A stretch of DNA of 64,000 nt from Metasolibacillus meyeri (lineage in GTDB: Bacteria; Bacillota; Bacilli; Bacillales_A; Planococcaceae): positions 1 through 64,000 of the forward strand of contig NZ_PYWN01000070.1 in NCBI RefSeq assembly GCF_003049505.1, written 5' to 3'. Under the pieces are notes generated by a model. The model did not search any database, was not told where the DNA came from, and was given only the letters and a program-made list of their open reading frames with translations. Positions 17,524-26,562 of this stretch are shown one piece after another. The number at the start of each line of letters is the position of its first letter. Positions within the stretch are counted from its first letter, which is position 1. A program made the position numbers and the translations under genes.

Positions 17524-19380
17524 ATGGAACAGAATATCAATCGCTTTTTATTGGAGCAAATGTTTTTGAAGGTGCTTCGTGTGGAGCACATCGAATCTTC
17601 TTCGATAGATTGGTCAAGTCACGTACAGTCAAATGCATGGATTATTGTTGCTGAGGGTGATATTTGCTTAACGATTGCCAATCAGCCCTATACTATAGCA
17701 GGTTTCCAAATAATTCACCTCACAAAGCGCGGTCCGCTTTCAATGAGAGCGACAACGAAAGTAAGCATTTATGTGATTGATTATATTGGAGAAATTCTTT
17801 ATCGTGATGAATTGCTGTTAGCACTTCAACAACAGGCTTCGCTTGGTCAGCCTATTTTTTTCTATACATTAATAAATCCTTTTGTTGTCATTGAAATGGC
17901 TAATAATCTTTATTGCCACTATCAAAAAAAGCAAATGTTAGCGGTGCAAGCAGACTTTCATCAGTTAATGGCACAAGTTTTTGCAGAACTTGAACAGCAA
18001 AAGCATAGTGAATTAGAGCAAGCATTGGCGTATATTGAACGACATTTATATCAACCGATTTCGATACAAGATGTTGCACAGCATACACAATTATCTACAC
18101 AAAAATTATTCATGCTATTTCAAGCACATTTTGGTCATGGACCGAAGCAATATATACAGCAGCAACAACGCCAATTAGCACAAAAATATTTACAACAGTC
18201 TCACTATCAAATAAAAGATATTGCACAGGCCATGCATTTTAATACGGAAATCTACTTTAGTCGTGCATTTAAAAAATGGACAGGCTTGACTCCAAGTGAA
18301 TATTTGGAGAAAAGTATCATCAATAAGTCCGAAAAACCCATTAATAATGAGAATCATTTTCAATATAATAATAGTCAGCTTATGCAAGCTAAATTATTTG
18401 AGAATGGGAGCAATACAATTATGTTAAAAAAATTAGCTACTCCTTTTTTAGTCAGCTTAATTTTATTGTTAGCTGCATGTGGAGCAGATTCAACGCAAAA
18501 AATGGAAGATGCACCAAAAGAGGAAGCAACAACAAGAGTTATTATAGATGATGCAGGACGTGAAGTAGAAATTCCTATAAAGCCAGAACGAATTGTGACA
18601 GATTGGTATTTAGGACAAGTGTTAGCGTTGGATATTGTGCCAGTAGGTGCTGTAGTAGCGAACTTAGATTATGCTGCTTTTTTAAAGCAATATTATAAAG
18701 AGGGCGACATTACGAATATCGGTACAGATGGTAGCGTGTCATTGGAAAAAGTTTTAGAGCTAAAGCCAGATTTGATTATTACATGGAATGTAGACGATGT
18801 TGAAAAATTCGAGAAAATTGCACCAACAATTGTCTTCTCAGAATCAGCCCATCAAGGTGCAAGCGATGAAATAAAAGCGATGGGTGATTATTTAGACAGA
18901 CAGGCTGAGGCTGATGCCTTCGTGAAAGACTTCGAAAAACGTATCGATGCGGCACGCCAAAAAATTTATGCAGCAATTCCAGAAGACGCAACATTTACGA
19001 TTTTTGATGTGTTCGAGAAAAATGCAACGGTTGTAGCGAATGATAGTGTGTCAGGTGGAAGAGCACTATATCAAGTTCTTGGTATGAAGCCACAGGAAAA
19101 AGTACAGGAGCTGTTCGATACGAAGGAATCGAATAACGGGCGCTATGACGTTTCCTATGAGGTAGTGGGTGATTATGTAGGTGACTATGTGTTTGTTATC
19201 AACTTCTTCAACAAAGATGAAAACTTCCCAGCAACTTGGACGAATTTAGACGTAGTGAAAAATAATAAAACGCTACACTTAGCACCAGAATATTATTTTG
19301 CTTCTGATCCACTTTCTGTCTTACATCAAGCGGAGGAAATGGCAGAAACAATTGTCGAAGCGGCAAAATCAGCGCAATAA
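17524..19380 (+). CDS. AraC regulator fused in frame to a siderophore-binding lipoprotein, copy 4
   Basis: The 618-residue frame carries the N-terminal sensor part, an AraC domain (about 162-260, IAQAMHFNTEIYFSRAFKKWTG), a linker with NNENHFQYNNSQL over the internal promoter, a lipoprotein signal with Cys319 (LLLAACG) and a siderophore-binding domain (330-618) close to that of copy 2. ACAGGAGGC precedes the ATG. The internal start Met300 (18421) has GGGAG 10 bp upstream. A terminator follows the gene, so copies 2, 3 and 4 form one transcription unit with internal promoters. Ligand and target promoters are unknown. Confidence 0.8.
   Translation: MEQNINRFLLEQMFLKVLRVEHIESSSIDWSSHVQSNAWIIVAEGDICLTIANQPYTIAGFQIIHLTKRGPLSMRATTKVSIYVIDYIGEILYRDELLLALQQQASLGQPIFFYTLINPFVVIEMANNLYCHYQKKQMLAVQADFHQLMAQVFAELEQQKHSELEQALAYIERHLYQPISIQDVAQHTQLSTQKLFMLFQAHFGHGPKQYIQQQQRQLAQKYLQQSHYQIKDIAQAMHFNTEIYFSRAFKKWTGLTPSEYLEKSIINKSEKPINNENHFQYNNSQLMQAKLFENGSNTIMLKKLATPFLVSLILLLAACGADSTQKMEDAPKEEATTRVIIDDAGREVEIPIKPERIVTDWYLGQVLALDIVPVGAVVANLDYAAFLKQYYKEGDITNIGTDGSVSLEKVLELKPDLIITWNVDDVEKFEKIAPTIVFSESAHQGASDEIKAMGDYLDRQAEADAFVKDFEKRIDAARQKIYAAIPEDATFTIFDVFEKNATVVANDSVSGGRALYQVLGMKPQEKVQELFDTKESNNGRYDVSYEVVGDYVGDYVFVINFFNKDENFPATWTNLDVVKNNKTLHLAPEYYFASDPLSVLHQAEEMAETIVEAAKSAQ
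18341..18369 (+). promoter_or_regulatory. internal Fur-controlled promoter, fusion copy 4
   Basis: TTAATA, a 17-bp spacer and a perfect TATAAT. The spacer carries TGAGAATCATTTTCA (18348-18362). The internal ATG at 18421 is 57 bp from the start of the -10. Confidence 0.8.
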
Positions 19381-19387
19381 AACAAGA

Positions 19388-19430
19388 AAAAGGGGCATGT
19401 CTGTAAAGTTATTTTAAGACAGGCCCTTTG
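19388..19430 (+). terminator. terminator after fusion copy 4
   Basis: AAAGGGGCATGTCT pairs imperfectly with AGACAGGCCCTTT. The loop TAAAGTTATTTTA is of the GTCTGAAA hairpin family. It closes the tandem fusion array. Confidence 0.7.
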
Positions 19431-19535
19431 TGATGAGCAACGGTAGAAGCTATTTTTTAGGGCAGTTTGCGTTGTTTGGAAAGGTGTTTCTTATTTTAGC
19501 TAGCCATTAAATTTGTTTCGCCTAATTAAAATAGA

Positions 19536-19590
19536 TTGCATAAAGTAAAAGAAGTATAGTATATTTAAATGCGAATGATAATCATTATCA
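19536..19590 (+). promoter_or_regulatory. promoter and perfect Fur box of the ABC half-transporter gene
   Basis: TTGCAT (19536-19541), an 18-bp spacer and TATATT (19560-19565) form a plausible sigma-A promoter. A perfect 7-1-7 Fur box, TGATAATCATTATCA (19576-19590), covers the expected start of transcription. This is the best Fur site in the window. Confidence 0.88.
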
Positions 19591-19627
19591 AATGAAATGT
19601 CTATTATACAACAAGGGGGTTGCATCA

Positions 19628-21352
19628 GTGCTATTAAAACGATTTTTTTCTTACTACAAGCCTTATAAAGGGTTGTTTATACTTGATTTTTCATGTGCTA
19701 TTTTAGTTGCACTTATTGAATTAGCTTTTCCGCTAGTTTTAAACAAAGTGATTGATGATATTTTACCTGACGGTGAGTTGAAGTGGATTTTAATGGTGAG
19801 TTTATTGCTGTTTGGCTTATATATTGTAAACTCGATTTTCCATTTTATTGTTTCCTATTGGGGGCATATGCTAGGCATTAATATCGAAACAGATATGCGT
19901 AAAGAAGCCTTTAGCCATGTGCAAAAGCTATCATTCCGCTATTTTGATAATAATAAAACAGGACATCTTGTGTCTCGTTTGACGAATGACTTAATGGACA
20001 TAGGAGAGCTTGCGCATCACGGTCCAGAAGATTTGTTCATTGCAGTGATGACGATTATTGGGACGTTTTCAGTTATGTTTTACATTGACCCTACTTTCAC
20101 TATTATGATATTCGTCCTTGTACCAATTATTTTAGCGTTAACGATTATTTTTGGAAAGCTTATGTCTAAAGCCTTTACACGAATGTTTGGCGATATTGCA
20201 GATTTCAATGCACGAGTAGAGAATAACGTAAGTGGTATTCGTGTTGTACAAGCTTTCACAAATGAGGCGCACGAAATTAAACGCTTTAAAGTAAATAATG
20301 AACGATTCCGTATGACGAAGCTTTTTTCTTATAAAGTAATGGCTTGGAATGAAGCCATTTCAGGTATTTTAACAAAGGTATTATCATTATTCACGCTGTT
20401 TGTAGGTGCTTATTATGTATTAAATGGGCATTTAACGAGCGGAGAGTTTGTCGCATTTATTTTGTTATCAGGTATTCTATTAAATCCGATTCATAAAATT
20501 AATATGTTTATTGAAAGCTATCCGAAAGGTATGGCAGGCTTTAAACGCTATATTGATTTTATTGAAACAGACCCTGAAATTGCAGACCGTGTGAATGCGA
20601 AAGAGGTAGACAGTGTTGAAGGTGAAGTCATTTTTGATAATGTATCGTTTGGTTATACAGAGGATAAGCGAACATTACATAATATCAACTTAACCGTTCG
20701 ACCTGGTGAAACAGTGGCACTTGTTGGACCATCAGGAGCAGGAAAATCTACAATTTGTAGCTTACTGCCGCGCTTTTATGAAGTAAGTGAAGGAGCCATT
20801 AAAATTGATGGAACAGATATACGAGATTTCAAGCTACATTCATTGCGCTCTCATATCGGTATAGTACAGCAGGATGTCTTTTTATTCGATGGCACGATTC
20901 GTGAAAATATTGCCTATGGGAATTTAAATGCAAGTGAGGAAGATATATGGCACGCAGCAAAACGTGCACAGCTTGAAGAGGTGATACGCGCGTTGCCAGA
21001 AGGAATGGATACACTTATCGGAGAGCGTGGTGTCAAGCTGTCTGGAGGTCAAAAACAACGCTTATCGATTGCGCGTATTTTCTTGAAAAACCCTAAAATT
21101 CTTATTTTAGATGAAGCGACATCTGCGTTAGATACAGAAACGGAGAAAGCGATTCAAGAAGCATTGAATGAGCTAGCGATAGGACGAACAACATTAGTCA
21201 TTGCACACCGTCTAGCTACAATTAAAGATGCAGATCGCATTGTTGTCGTATCGAAAAAAGGCATTGTGGAAGAAGGTACACATGCCGAATTAATGGATAG
21301 CAAAAAGGTCTACTACGGTTTGTATACAGCACAATTTGGTTTACAGCTATAA
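19628..21352 (+). CDS. ABC half-transporter (fused membrane and ATPase domains), iron-regulated
   Basis: The 574-residue protein has six predicted membrane helices (1-310) and an ATPase domain with Walker A GPSGAGKST, signature LSGGQKQR, Walker B ILILDEATSALD and the H-loop IAHRLAT. It would act as a homodimer in the membrane. I placed the start at the GTG after AAGGGGGTTGCATCA; an ATG at 19592 overlaps the edge of the Fur box and lacks an SD. The perfect Fur box means iron starvation induces it. It may export a siderophore or its breakdown product, or import like the exporter-fold YbtPQ type; sequence does not decide. Confidence 0.85.
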   Translation: MLLKRFFSYYKPYKGLFILDFSCAILVALIELAFPLVLNKVIDDILPDGELKWILMVSLLLFGLYIVNSIFHFIVSYWGHMLGINIETDMRKEAFSHVQKLSFRYFDNNKTGHLVSRLTNDLMDIGELAHHGPEDLFIAVMTIIGTFSVMFYIDPTFTIMIFVLVPIILALTIIFGKLMSKAFTRMFGDIADFNARVENNVSGIRVVQAFTNEAHEIKRFKVNNERFRMTKLFSYKVMAWNEAISGILTKVLSLFTLFVGAYYVLNGHLTSGEFVAFILLSGILLNPIHKINMFIESYPKGMAGFKRYIDFIETDPEIADRVNAKEVDSVEGEVIFDNVSFGYTEDKRTLHNINLTVRPGETVALVGPSGAGKSTICSLLPRFYEVSEGAIKIDGTDIRDFKLHSLRSHIGIVQQDVFLFDGTIRENIAYGNLNASEEDIWHAAKRAQLEEVIRALPEGMDTLIGERGVKLSGGQKQRLSIARIFLKNPKILILDEATSALDTETEKAIQEALNELAIGRTTLVIAHRLATIKDADRIVVVSKKGIVEEGTHAELMDSKKVYYGLYTAQFGLQL

Positions 21353-21388
21353 AGTTACCGATTCAGTCAGTATTAGTTTTGTAGAGCA

Positions 21389-21460
21389 CCCACTTCAATA
21401 GTAGGCTTTTCCTTAATATTTTGAAGTGGGTAATCTTACAGCCTATTAATACAAGATAAA
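21389..21460 (+). repeat. hairpin plus intergenic element upstream of the siderophore ATPase gene
   Basis: CCCACTTCAA (21389-21398) pairs perfectly with TTGAAGTGGG (21421-21430) around a 22-nt loop. The element TCTTACAGCCTATTAATAC with AAGATAAA follows (21434-21460). Loop bases TAGGCT (21402-21407) are complementary to AGCCTA in the element, so a pseudoknot-like pairing is possible. The start codon is 20 bp further. Confidence 0.55.
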
Positions 21461-21480
21461 TTTAAAGGAGTTAAAGAAAT

Positions 21481-22272
21481 ATGACGGTCATTGAAATAGA
21501 GCATGTTGCAGTTGGCTATTCTTCAACAACCATTGTAAATGATTTAAGTGTCAAAATACCGAAAGGAAAGATCTCTACAATTATTGGACCAAATGGCTGT
21601 GGGAAGTCTACTTTATTAAAGGCTGTAGCGCGTGTAATGAAAACGCAAAGTGGTGCGGTTTACTTGGACGGGAAAGCGATCCATCAATTAAAAACAAAAG
21701 AAGTTGCGAAAAGAATGGCGATTTTGCCACAAACAGCAACAGCTCCTAACGGCTTAACGGTTTTTGAATTAGTTTCATATGGACGTTTTCCTCATCAAAC
21801 AGGCTTCGGTACGCTGCAGAAGGAGGATTATGAATATATTCATTGGGCAATCGACGTTACAGGGTTGCGTGAGTTTAGCGACCGTCCAATTGAAGCTTTA
21901 TCTGGAGGACAACGTCAGCGCGTATGGATTGCGATGGCATTAGCACAAGGGACGGATATTCTTGTACTAGATGAGCCAACAACGTATTTAGATTTAGCAC
22001 ATCAGCTCGATATTCTTTTATTATTGCAAAAGCTAAATGAAGAAGAAGGACGCACGATTGTAATGGTATTGCATGATTTAAATCATGCCTCGCGTTTTTC
22101 CCATTTTATGATTGCGATGAGAAGTGGACAGTTAATTGTGGATGGTCATCCGCAAGAAGTAATGACAAGAGGACATTTACAAAAAGTTTTTAATATTGAT
22201 GCGGAGATGGCGGTATGCCCTTATAGCAATAATCCGATTTGTCTGTCCTATCAATTATATAAGAAAGATTAG
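21481..22272 (+). CDS. Iron-siderophore ABC importer ATPase (FecE/YusV type)
   Basis: The 263-residue cytoplasmic ATPase drives uptake through the two permeases encoded next. It has Walker A GPNGCGKST (about residue 38), the Q-loop LPQTATAPNGLTVFELVSYGRFPHQ, signature LSGGQRQR, Walker B LVLDEPTTYLD and the H-loop VLHDLNHA. The ending CPYSNNPICLSY is common in the YusV/FecE group. AAAGGAG precedes the ATG. It is the only import ATPase in the window and, like YusV in Bacillus, probably serves several binding proteins. Confidence 0.93.
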   Translation: MTVIEIEHVAVGYSSTTIVNDLSVKIPKGKISTIIGPNGCGKSTLLKAVARVMKTQSGAVYLDGKAIHQLKTKEVAKRMAILPQTATAPNGLTVFELVSYGRFPHQTGFGTLQKEDYEYIHWAIDVTGLREFSDRPIEALSGGQRQRVWIAMALAQGTDILVLDEPTTYLDLAHQLDILLLLQKLNEEEGRTIVMVLHDLNHASRFSHFMIAMRSGQLIVDGHPQEVMTRGHLQKVFNIDAEMAVCPYSNNPICLSYQLYKKD

Positions 22273-22350
22273 CATGCTAGTAGAAATGAAATCCTGTTTC
22301 TCTCTAATGAAAGAGAAAATGTAGATGGATTGATTGTAAGGAGGAAGCAC

Positions 22351-23406
22351 ATGGCTACGTCAGCCGAAGAGGTCGAGGGGTTCGAAAAATTAGAGGAGAT
22401 ACAAAGACGTTCGCATCCAATACGTGCAATATTGGCACTTATTATAGGGCTTGTAGGTTTAGTATTTGCGATTGGTTTATCCATATCTTTTGGTGCAGCA
22501 GATATTTCACTGAGCGTGGTTTGGCAGGCTGTTTTTAATTTCTCTTCTGATTTAACAGAACATCAAATTATTCGTGAAATTCGCTTGCCACGCGTCTTGG
22601 GTGCTGCCTTAGTAGGTGGGGCCTTTGCTGTAGCAGGTGCTATTATGCAAGGGATGACACGTAATCCCTTGGCAGATTCAGGTTTACTAGGATTAAACGC
22701 GGGGGCAGCATTTATGTTGGCGTTATGCTTTGCCTTTTTCCCGGGCTTACCTTATATGTTTTTAATTCTATGGTCTTTTGTAGGCGCAGGACTAGGTGTT
22801 GCAATTGTTTATGGCATTGGTTCACTGTCAAAGGGTGGTTTAACACCAATGCGTTTAGTTTTAGCAGGTGCTGCGGTTAGTGCCCTTTTAGGTGCACTAG
22901 GAGAAGGGATTGCGCTGTATTATCGTATAGGACAAGATTTAGCGTTTTGGTATGCAGGTGGTGTTTCGGGTACGAAATGGAGTCATCTTCAAATTTTATC
23001 ACCATGGATACTTGCCGCAATGATTGGAGCACTTATTTTATCGCGTTCGATTACATTACTGAGCTTAGGTGAGGAAATTGCGATAGGGCTTGGGCAACGC
23101 ACGAATGTAATCAAAGTATGGGGAATGATTATTGTTTTAATTTTAGCAGGTGCGGCTGTGTCAGTAGTAGGAGCTGTAGGCTTTGTAGGATTAATCGTGC
23201 CGCATTTAACGAGATACATAGTTGGACATGATTACCGTTGGATTATTTCTTGTTCTTTGGTGTATGGTGCATTGCTTGTCGTGTTAGCAGATTTTATTGC
23301 GCGCAATATCAATCCTCCATATGAAGCGCCGATTGGAGCACTTATTGCCTTTATCGGAGTTCCATTCTTCCTATATTTAGCTCGTAAAGGAGGAAAAGAA
23401 CTGTGA
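22351..23406 (+). CDS. Iron-siderophore ABC importer permease (FecC/YfiZ type)
   Basis: The 351-residue membrane protein of the FecCD family has a cytoplasmic N-terminal extension (1-30) and about ten helices. Family hallmarks are EIRLPRVLGAALVGGAFAVAGAIMQG, RNPLADSGLLGLNAGA and the C-terminal GFVGLIVPHLTRYIVGHDYR. The ATG at 22351 follows AAGGAGG. Its stop overlaps the GTG of the partner permease by 4 bp, which implies translational coupling. It would form the heterodimeric channel with that partner and the upstream ATPase. Confidence 0.93.
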   Translation: MATSAEEVEGFEKLEEIQRRSHPIRAILALIIGLVGLVFAIGLSISFGAADISLSVVWQAVFNFSSDLTEHQIIREIRLPRVLGAALVGGAFAVAGAIMQGMTRNPLADSGLLGLNAGAAFMLALCFAFFPGLPYMFLILWSFVGAGLGVAIVYGIGSLSKGGLTPMRLVLAGAAVSALLGALGEGIALYYRIGQDLAFWYAGGVSGTKWSHLQILSPWILAAMIGALILSRSITLLSLGEEIAIGLGQRTNVIKVWGMIIVLILAGAAVSVVGAVGFVGLIVPHLTRYIVGHDYRWIISCSLVYGALLVVLADFIARNINPPYEAPIGALIAFIGVPFFLYLARKGGKEL

Positions 23407-24437
23407 GCAATAATTTTTTAACACCAAATCAACAAAAGATTAAAAGGAAAAATATTATCATTTTATGTACAATAGCTGTGCTCATTTTAATTACATTTGT
23501 AATTAGTATGAATACGGGTGTGATTAAACTAACGCCGATGGAAGTGATTCGAACATTATTCGGACAAGGCACTGCCGAACAGCACTTAATTTTATTTGAA
23601 TTTAGGCTCCCACGCATTGTAATAGCTGTATTAGTAGGAATGGGTTTAGCGGTTTCAGGCGCTGTTTTACAGGGTATTTCGAGAAATGCACTAGCAGATC
23701 CGGGGATTTTAGGTATTAATGCTGGGGCAGGTCTTGCTGTTATGTTATTTATCTCTTTTTTCCCGACAACAAAGGCCGCACCTGTCTTTTTACTACCGGT
23801 GTTAGCTTTTGTAGGTTCTGGCTTGACGGCGATTGTCATTTATACGCTGTCCTATAAACGCCACGAAGGCATTACACCGATGCGCCTTATTTTAACAGGG
23901 GTTGCAGTGGCGGCAGGTATTAGTTCAGCGATGATTGTATTGACACTCCGACTAACACCAGAAAATTATCAATTTGTCGCGACATGGCTAGCGGGGAGCA
24001 TTTGGGGTTCCAATTGGCGGTTTGTCCTATCTTTACTGCCTTGGTTAATCGTATTGCTACCATTTGTTTATTCAAAATCTCGTGTATTAAATGTTTTGAA
24101 TTTAGGAGAATTAACAGCTGTAGGTTTAGGTGCTTCTATTGAAAAAGAGCGGCGCTGGCTATTAGCTGCATCTGTTGGACTTGCTGGTGCAAGTGTTTCG
24201 GTGAGTGGTGGTATTGGATTTGTCGGGTTAGTTGCACCGCATTTAGCACGTCAGCTTGTGGGAGCAAAGCATCAATTTTTACTGCCCGCTTCCGCATTAT
24301 TAGGTGGTTTGTTAGTGTTAATGGCAGATACGATTGGACGTTCAATTTTAGAGCCATCTGAAATTCCAGCAGGGATTGTTGTCGCTGTTTTAGGAGCGCC
24401 CTACTTCCTTTATTTATTAGCACGTTTAAAAGAATAA
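23403..24437 (+). CDS. Iron-siderophore ABC importer permease (FecD/YfhA type)
   Basis: The 344-residue FecCD-family membrane protein shows EFRLPRIVIAVLVGMGLAVSGA, RNALADPGILGINAGAG and GGIGFVGLVAPHLARQLVG. The GTG start overlaps the previous stop by 4 bp, and AAAGGAGG lies upstream. Together with the preceding permease it resembles the Bacillus YfiZ-YfhA pair used for hydroxamate-citrate siderophores. The substrate cannot be read from sequence. Confidence 0.93.
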   Translation: MSNNFLTPNQQKIKRKNIIILCTIAVLILITFVISMNTGVIKLTPMEVIRTLFGQGTAEQHLILFEFRLPRIVIAVLVGMGLAVSGAVLQGISRNALADPGILGINAGAGLAVMLFISFFPTTKAAPVFLLPVLAFVGSGLTAIVIYTLSYKRHEGITPMRLILTGVAVAAGISSAMIVLTLRLTPENYQFVATWLAGSIWGSNWRFVLSLLPWLIVLLPFVYSKSRVLNVLNLGELTAVGLGASIEKERRWLLAASVGLAGASVSVSGGIGFVGLVAPHLARQLVGAKHQFLLPASALLGGLLVLMADTIGRSILEPSEIPAGIVVAVLGAPYFLYLLARLKE

Positions 24438-24454
24438 AATTTTTTAAACTTTAT

Positions 24455-24469
24455 TGAGAATGATTATTA
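24455..24469. promoter_or_regulatory. Fur box upstream of the third free binding lipoprotein
   Basis: TGAGAATGATTATTA lies 12 bp before the start and 18 bp after the permease stop. It matches the 7-1-7 Fur box with a weaker right half. I see no clear -10/-35 pair around it, so it may modulate an upstream transcript or a weak local promoter. Confidence 0.65.
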
Positions 24470-24480
24470 AAGGAGTATAG

Positions 24481-25437
24481 ATGATGAAAAAACTAACGAT
24501 ATTTTTATTTCTATTTGCGATGCTGCTTGTAGGCTGTAGCAACAAAGAAGAGGTTAAGTTGGAAACAAAAGCAGAGAGCGGTACAAAAGTAGAAGCTGCT
24601 GCTACAACAAAAATGGTTTCTACTATTAATGGAGATATTGAAATTCCTACACAAGTAGAGCGCCTTGTTGTTGATGCGTATTTACCAACATCATTATTGT
24701 TAGGTGTTAAGCCAGTAGGTGCCACAGAACAAGATTTAATCAATGTTCATATTCAAGATCAAATTGACGGAATCGAAAATACAGGTGATAGTTCTGTAGA
24801 AAAGATTTTAGCATTAAAGCCAGATTTGATTATTATTGCGAATTCGGATGCAGAGGCGTATGCTAAGCTATCTAAAATTGCGCCAACTATCGTTCTTCCT
24901 TATGAAACATACCGAACTGTTGAGGAAGAGGTAAGAGGGCTAGCTGAAATTTTAGGCAAGCAAGCTGAAGGAGAAGCATGGTTAACGGAATTTGAGGAGA
25001 AAGTAAAGGGAAATCGTGAGAAGTTAGCTGCTGTAATGGAGCCAGATGAAACAGTTGCGATTTTCGGTGCATTTGGGAAAGAGTTTTATTTATATGGCGA
25101 TGGTATTTATCGCGGTGGGCAAGCTATTTATAAACAATTGCAACTAAAAGCACCTGAACGTATTCAAAAGGAGTTAATTGACGAAGGCATCACATATCAA
25201 CTTATTGCCTATGAAGTTTTACCTGAATATGCAGGAGACTATATTTTCTTAGATGAATCATATGGTGGTGAGCTAGATAAAGAAGATTCTTTATGGCAGT
25301 CAATAAGCGCAGTGAAAAATGATAGAGTATTGTATTTAGATGGCGCAAGATTTTGGCCATTTGACCCAATCGCAGTATTAGCACAAGTAGAAGAAGTGAC
25401 GAATTTATTAGTCGATAAAAAGAAGAACGCCGAGTAA
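24481..25437 (+). CDS. Iron-siderophore binding lipoprotein
   Basis: The 318-residue lipoprotein has the signal [18 protein letters not shown] (Cys about residue 19), then a siderophore-binding fold with [32 protein letters not shown] and [12 protein letters not shown]. It is the binding protein directly linked to the permease genes, so it is the most likely cognate partner of this importer. AAAGGAGTATAG precedes two adjacent ATG codons; the first is used here. In its VKPVGA region it is nearest to the binding domain of fusion copy 1. Confidence 0.88.
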   Translation: MMKKLTIFLFLFAMLLVGCSNKEEVKLETKAESGTKVEAAATTKMVSTINGDIEIPTQVERLVVDAYLPTSLLLGVKPVGATEQDLINVHIQDQIDGIENTGDSSVEKILALKPDLIIIANSDAEAYAKLSKIAPTIVLPYETYRTVEEEVRGLAEILGKQAEGEAWLTEFEEKVKGNREKLAAVMEPDETVAIFGAFGKEFYLYGDGIYRGGQAIYKQLQLKAPERIQKELIDEGITYQLIAYEVLPEYAGDYIFLDESYGGELDKEDSLWQSISAVKNDRVLYLDGARFWPFDPIAVLAQVEEVTNLLVDKKKNAE

Positions 25438-25472
25438 GACTAATCACTAAAAGGAAATGGGGGATTTGGTAC

Positions 25473-26519
25473 ATGACAAAGGAAATGTACGACGTAACGA
25501 TTGTAGGCGGAGGACCAGCGGGATTGTTTACAGCATTTTATAGCGGAATGCGTGATTTAAAAACAAAAATTATTGAGTGTAGTGACCAATTAGGGGGACG
25601 TGTATTAATTTTCCCTGAAAAAATGATTTGGGATATTGGTGGAATGCCACCGATTTTAGGCGGTCAGTTAATTGAACAACTAATTGAGCAGGCAAAAACA
25701 TTTGATCCGACGATTGTGCTGAATCAAAAGGTTGAAAATTTAGAAAAGCAAGCGGATGGCACATTTATTTTAACATCTGCAACTGGTGAAAAACATTATT
25801 CAAGAACGGTCATTTTAGCTGTTGGTTATGGTGTACTTTCGTTGCAAAAGCTTGATATGGAAGGCGCCGATAAATACGAGGTGACAAATTTACATTATAC
25901 GGTGCAGGAGTTGGAAGTATTCCGTAATAAACGTGTGCTTATTTCGGGCGGTGGTAATTCGGCTGTCGATTGGGCAAATGAATTAGCGCCAATTGCAGCA
26001 AGTGTGACGGTTGTACATCGACGAGATGAATTTGGTGGTCATGAACGAAATGTTGCTATGATGCGTGAAGCAGTAAATGTCAAAACACCATATGAGGTCA
26101 CACAGCTTCATGGAGACACAGATTTAATTCAAGCTGTGTCGATTGCCAATAAAGAAACAGAAGAGATTGAACGAATTGAAGTGGATGCGGTTATTGTTAG
26201 TCATGGTTTAAAATGTGATTATGGAGCACTTGAGAAATGGGGGCTACATATTAAGGATAGCAATGCCATTGTCAATGAAAAGTGTGAAACAAATATTGAT
26301 GGTGTATTTGGTGCAGGCGATTTTGTTAGTCATCCAAGTAAAGTACACTATATAGCAGGCGCATTTGCTGATGCGATTTTAGCATTGAATAGTGCAAAGC
26401 TATATATGGAGCCAGATGCACCGAAAATGGCCTATGTCTCATCGCATAATATTCGCTTCAAAGAGCGCAATAAAAATATTGGCTTAGTCGATAACGATTA
26501 TCGTGAAGTACGTGGCTAA
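25473..26519 (+). CDS. Ferredoxin/flavodoxin-NADP+ reductase, YumC/YcgT type
   Basis: The 348-residue two-dinucleotide-binding flavoprotein lacks the redox CxxC of thioredoxin reductase. The FAD site is [16 protein letters not shown] (about residue 12), the NADPH site [13 protein letters not shown] (about 160), and [15 protein letters not shown] follows. It reduces ferredoxin or flavodoxin with NADPH. It closes the iron island with a GAAATGGGGG Shine-Dalgarno and only a 35-bp gap after the binding protein gene. A role in reductive release of iron from imported siderophore is plausible from context but not shown. Confidence 0.87.
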   Translation: MTKEMYDVTIVGGGPAGLFTAFYSGMRDLKTKIIECSDQLGGRVLIFPEKMIWDIGGMPPILGGQLIEQLIEQAKTFDPTIVLNQKVENLEKQADGTFILTSATGEKHYSRTVILAVGYGVLSLQKLDMEGADKYEVTNLHYTVQELEVFRNKRVLISGGGNSAVDWANELAPIAASVTVVHRRDEFGGHERNVAMMREAVNVKTPYEVTQLHGDTDLIQAVSIANKETEEIERIEVDAVIVSHGLKCDYGALEKWGLHIKDSNAIVNEKCETNIDGVFGAGDFVSHPSKVHYIAGAFADAILALNSAKLYMEPDAPKMAYVSSHNIRFKERNKNIGLVDNDYREVRG

Positions 26520-26526
26520 ATTTTTC

Positions 26527-26556
26527 TTGAAATCGATAAAAGTTTTGTGTTATACT
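26527..26556 (+). promoter_or_regulatory. rpmE promoter
   Basis: TTGAAA, an 18-bp spacer and TATACT, about 110 bp before the rpmE start. Confidence 0.7.
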
Positions 26557-26562
26557 TCATAG

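Noticed and set aside
11695-19380. Missing stop codons between separate AraC and lipoprotein genes as a sequencing error
   Set aside because: All four copies stay open through differing linker sequences, so a shared error is not plausible.
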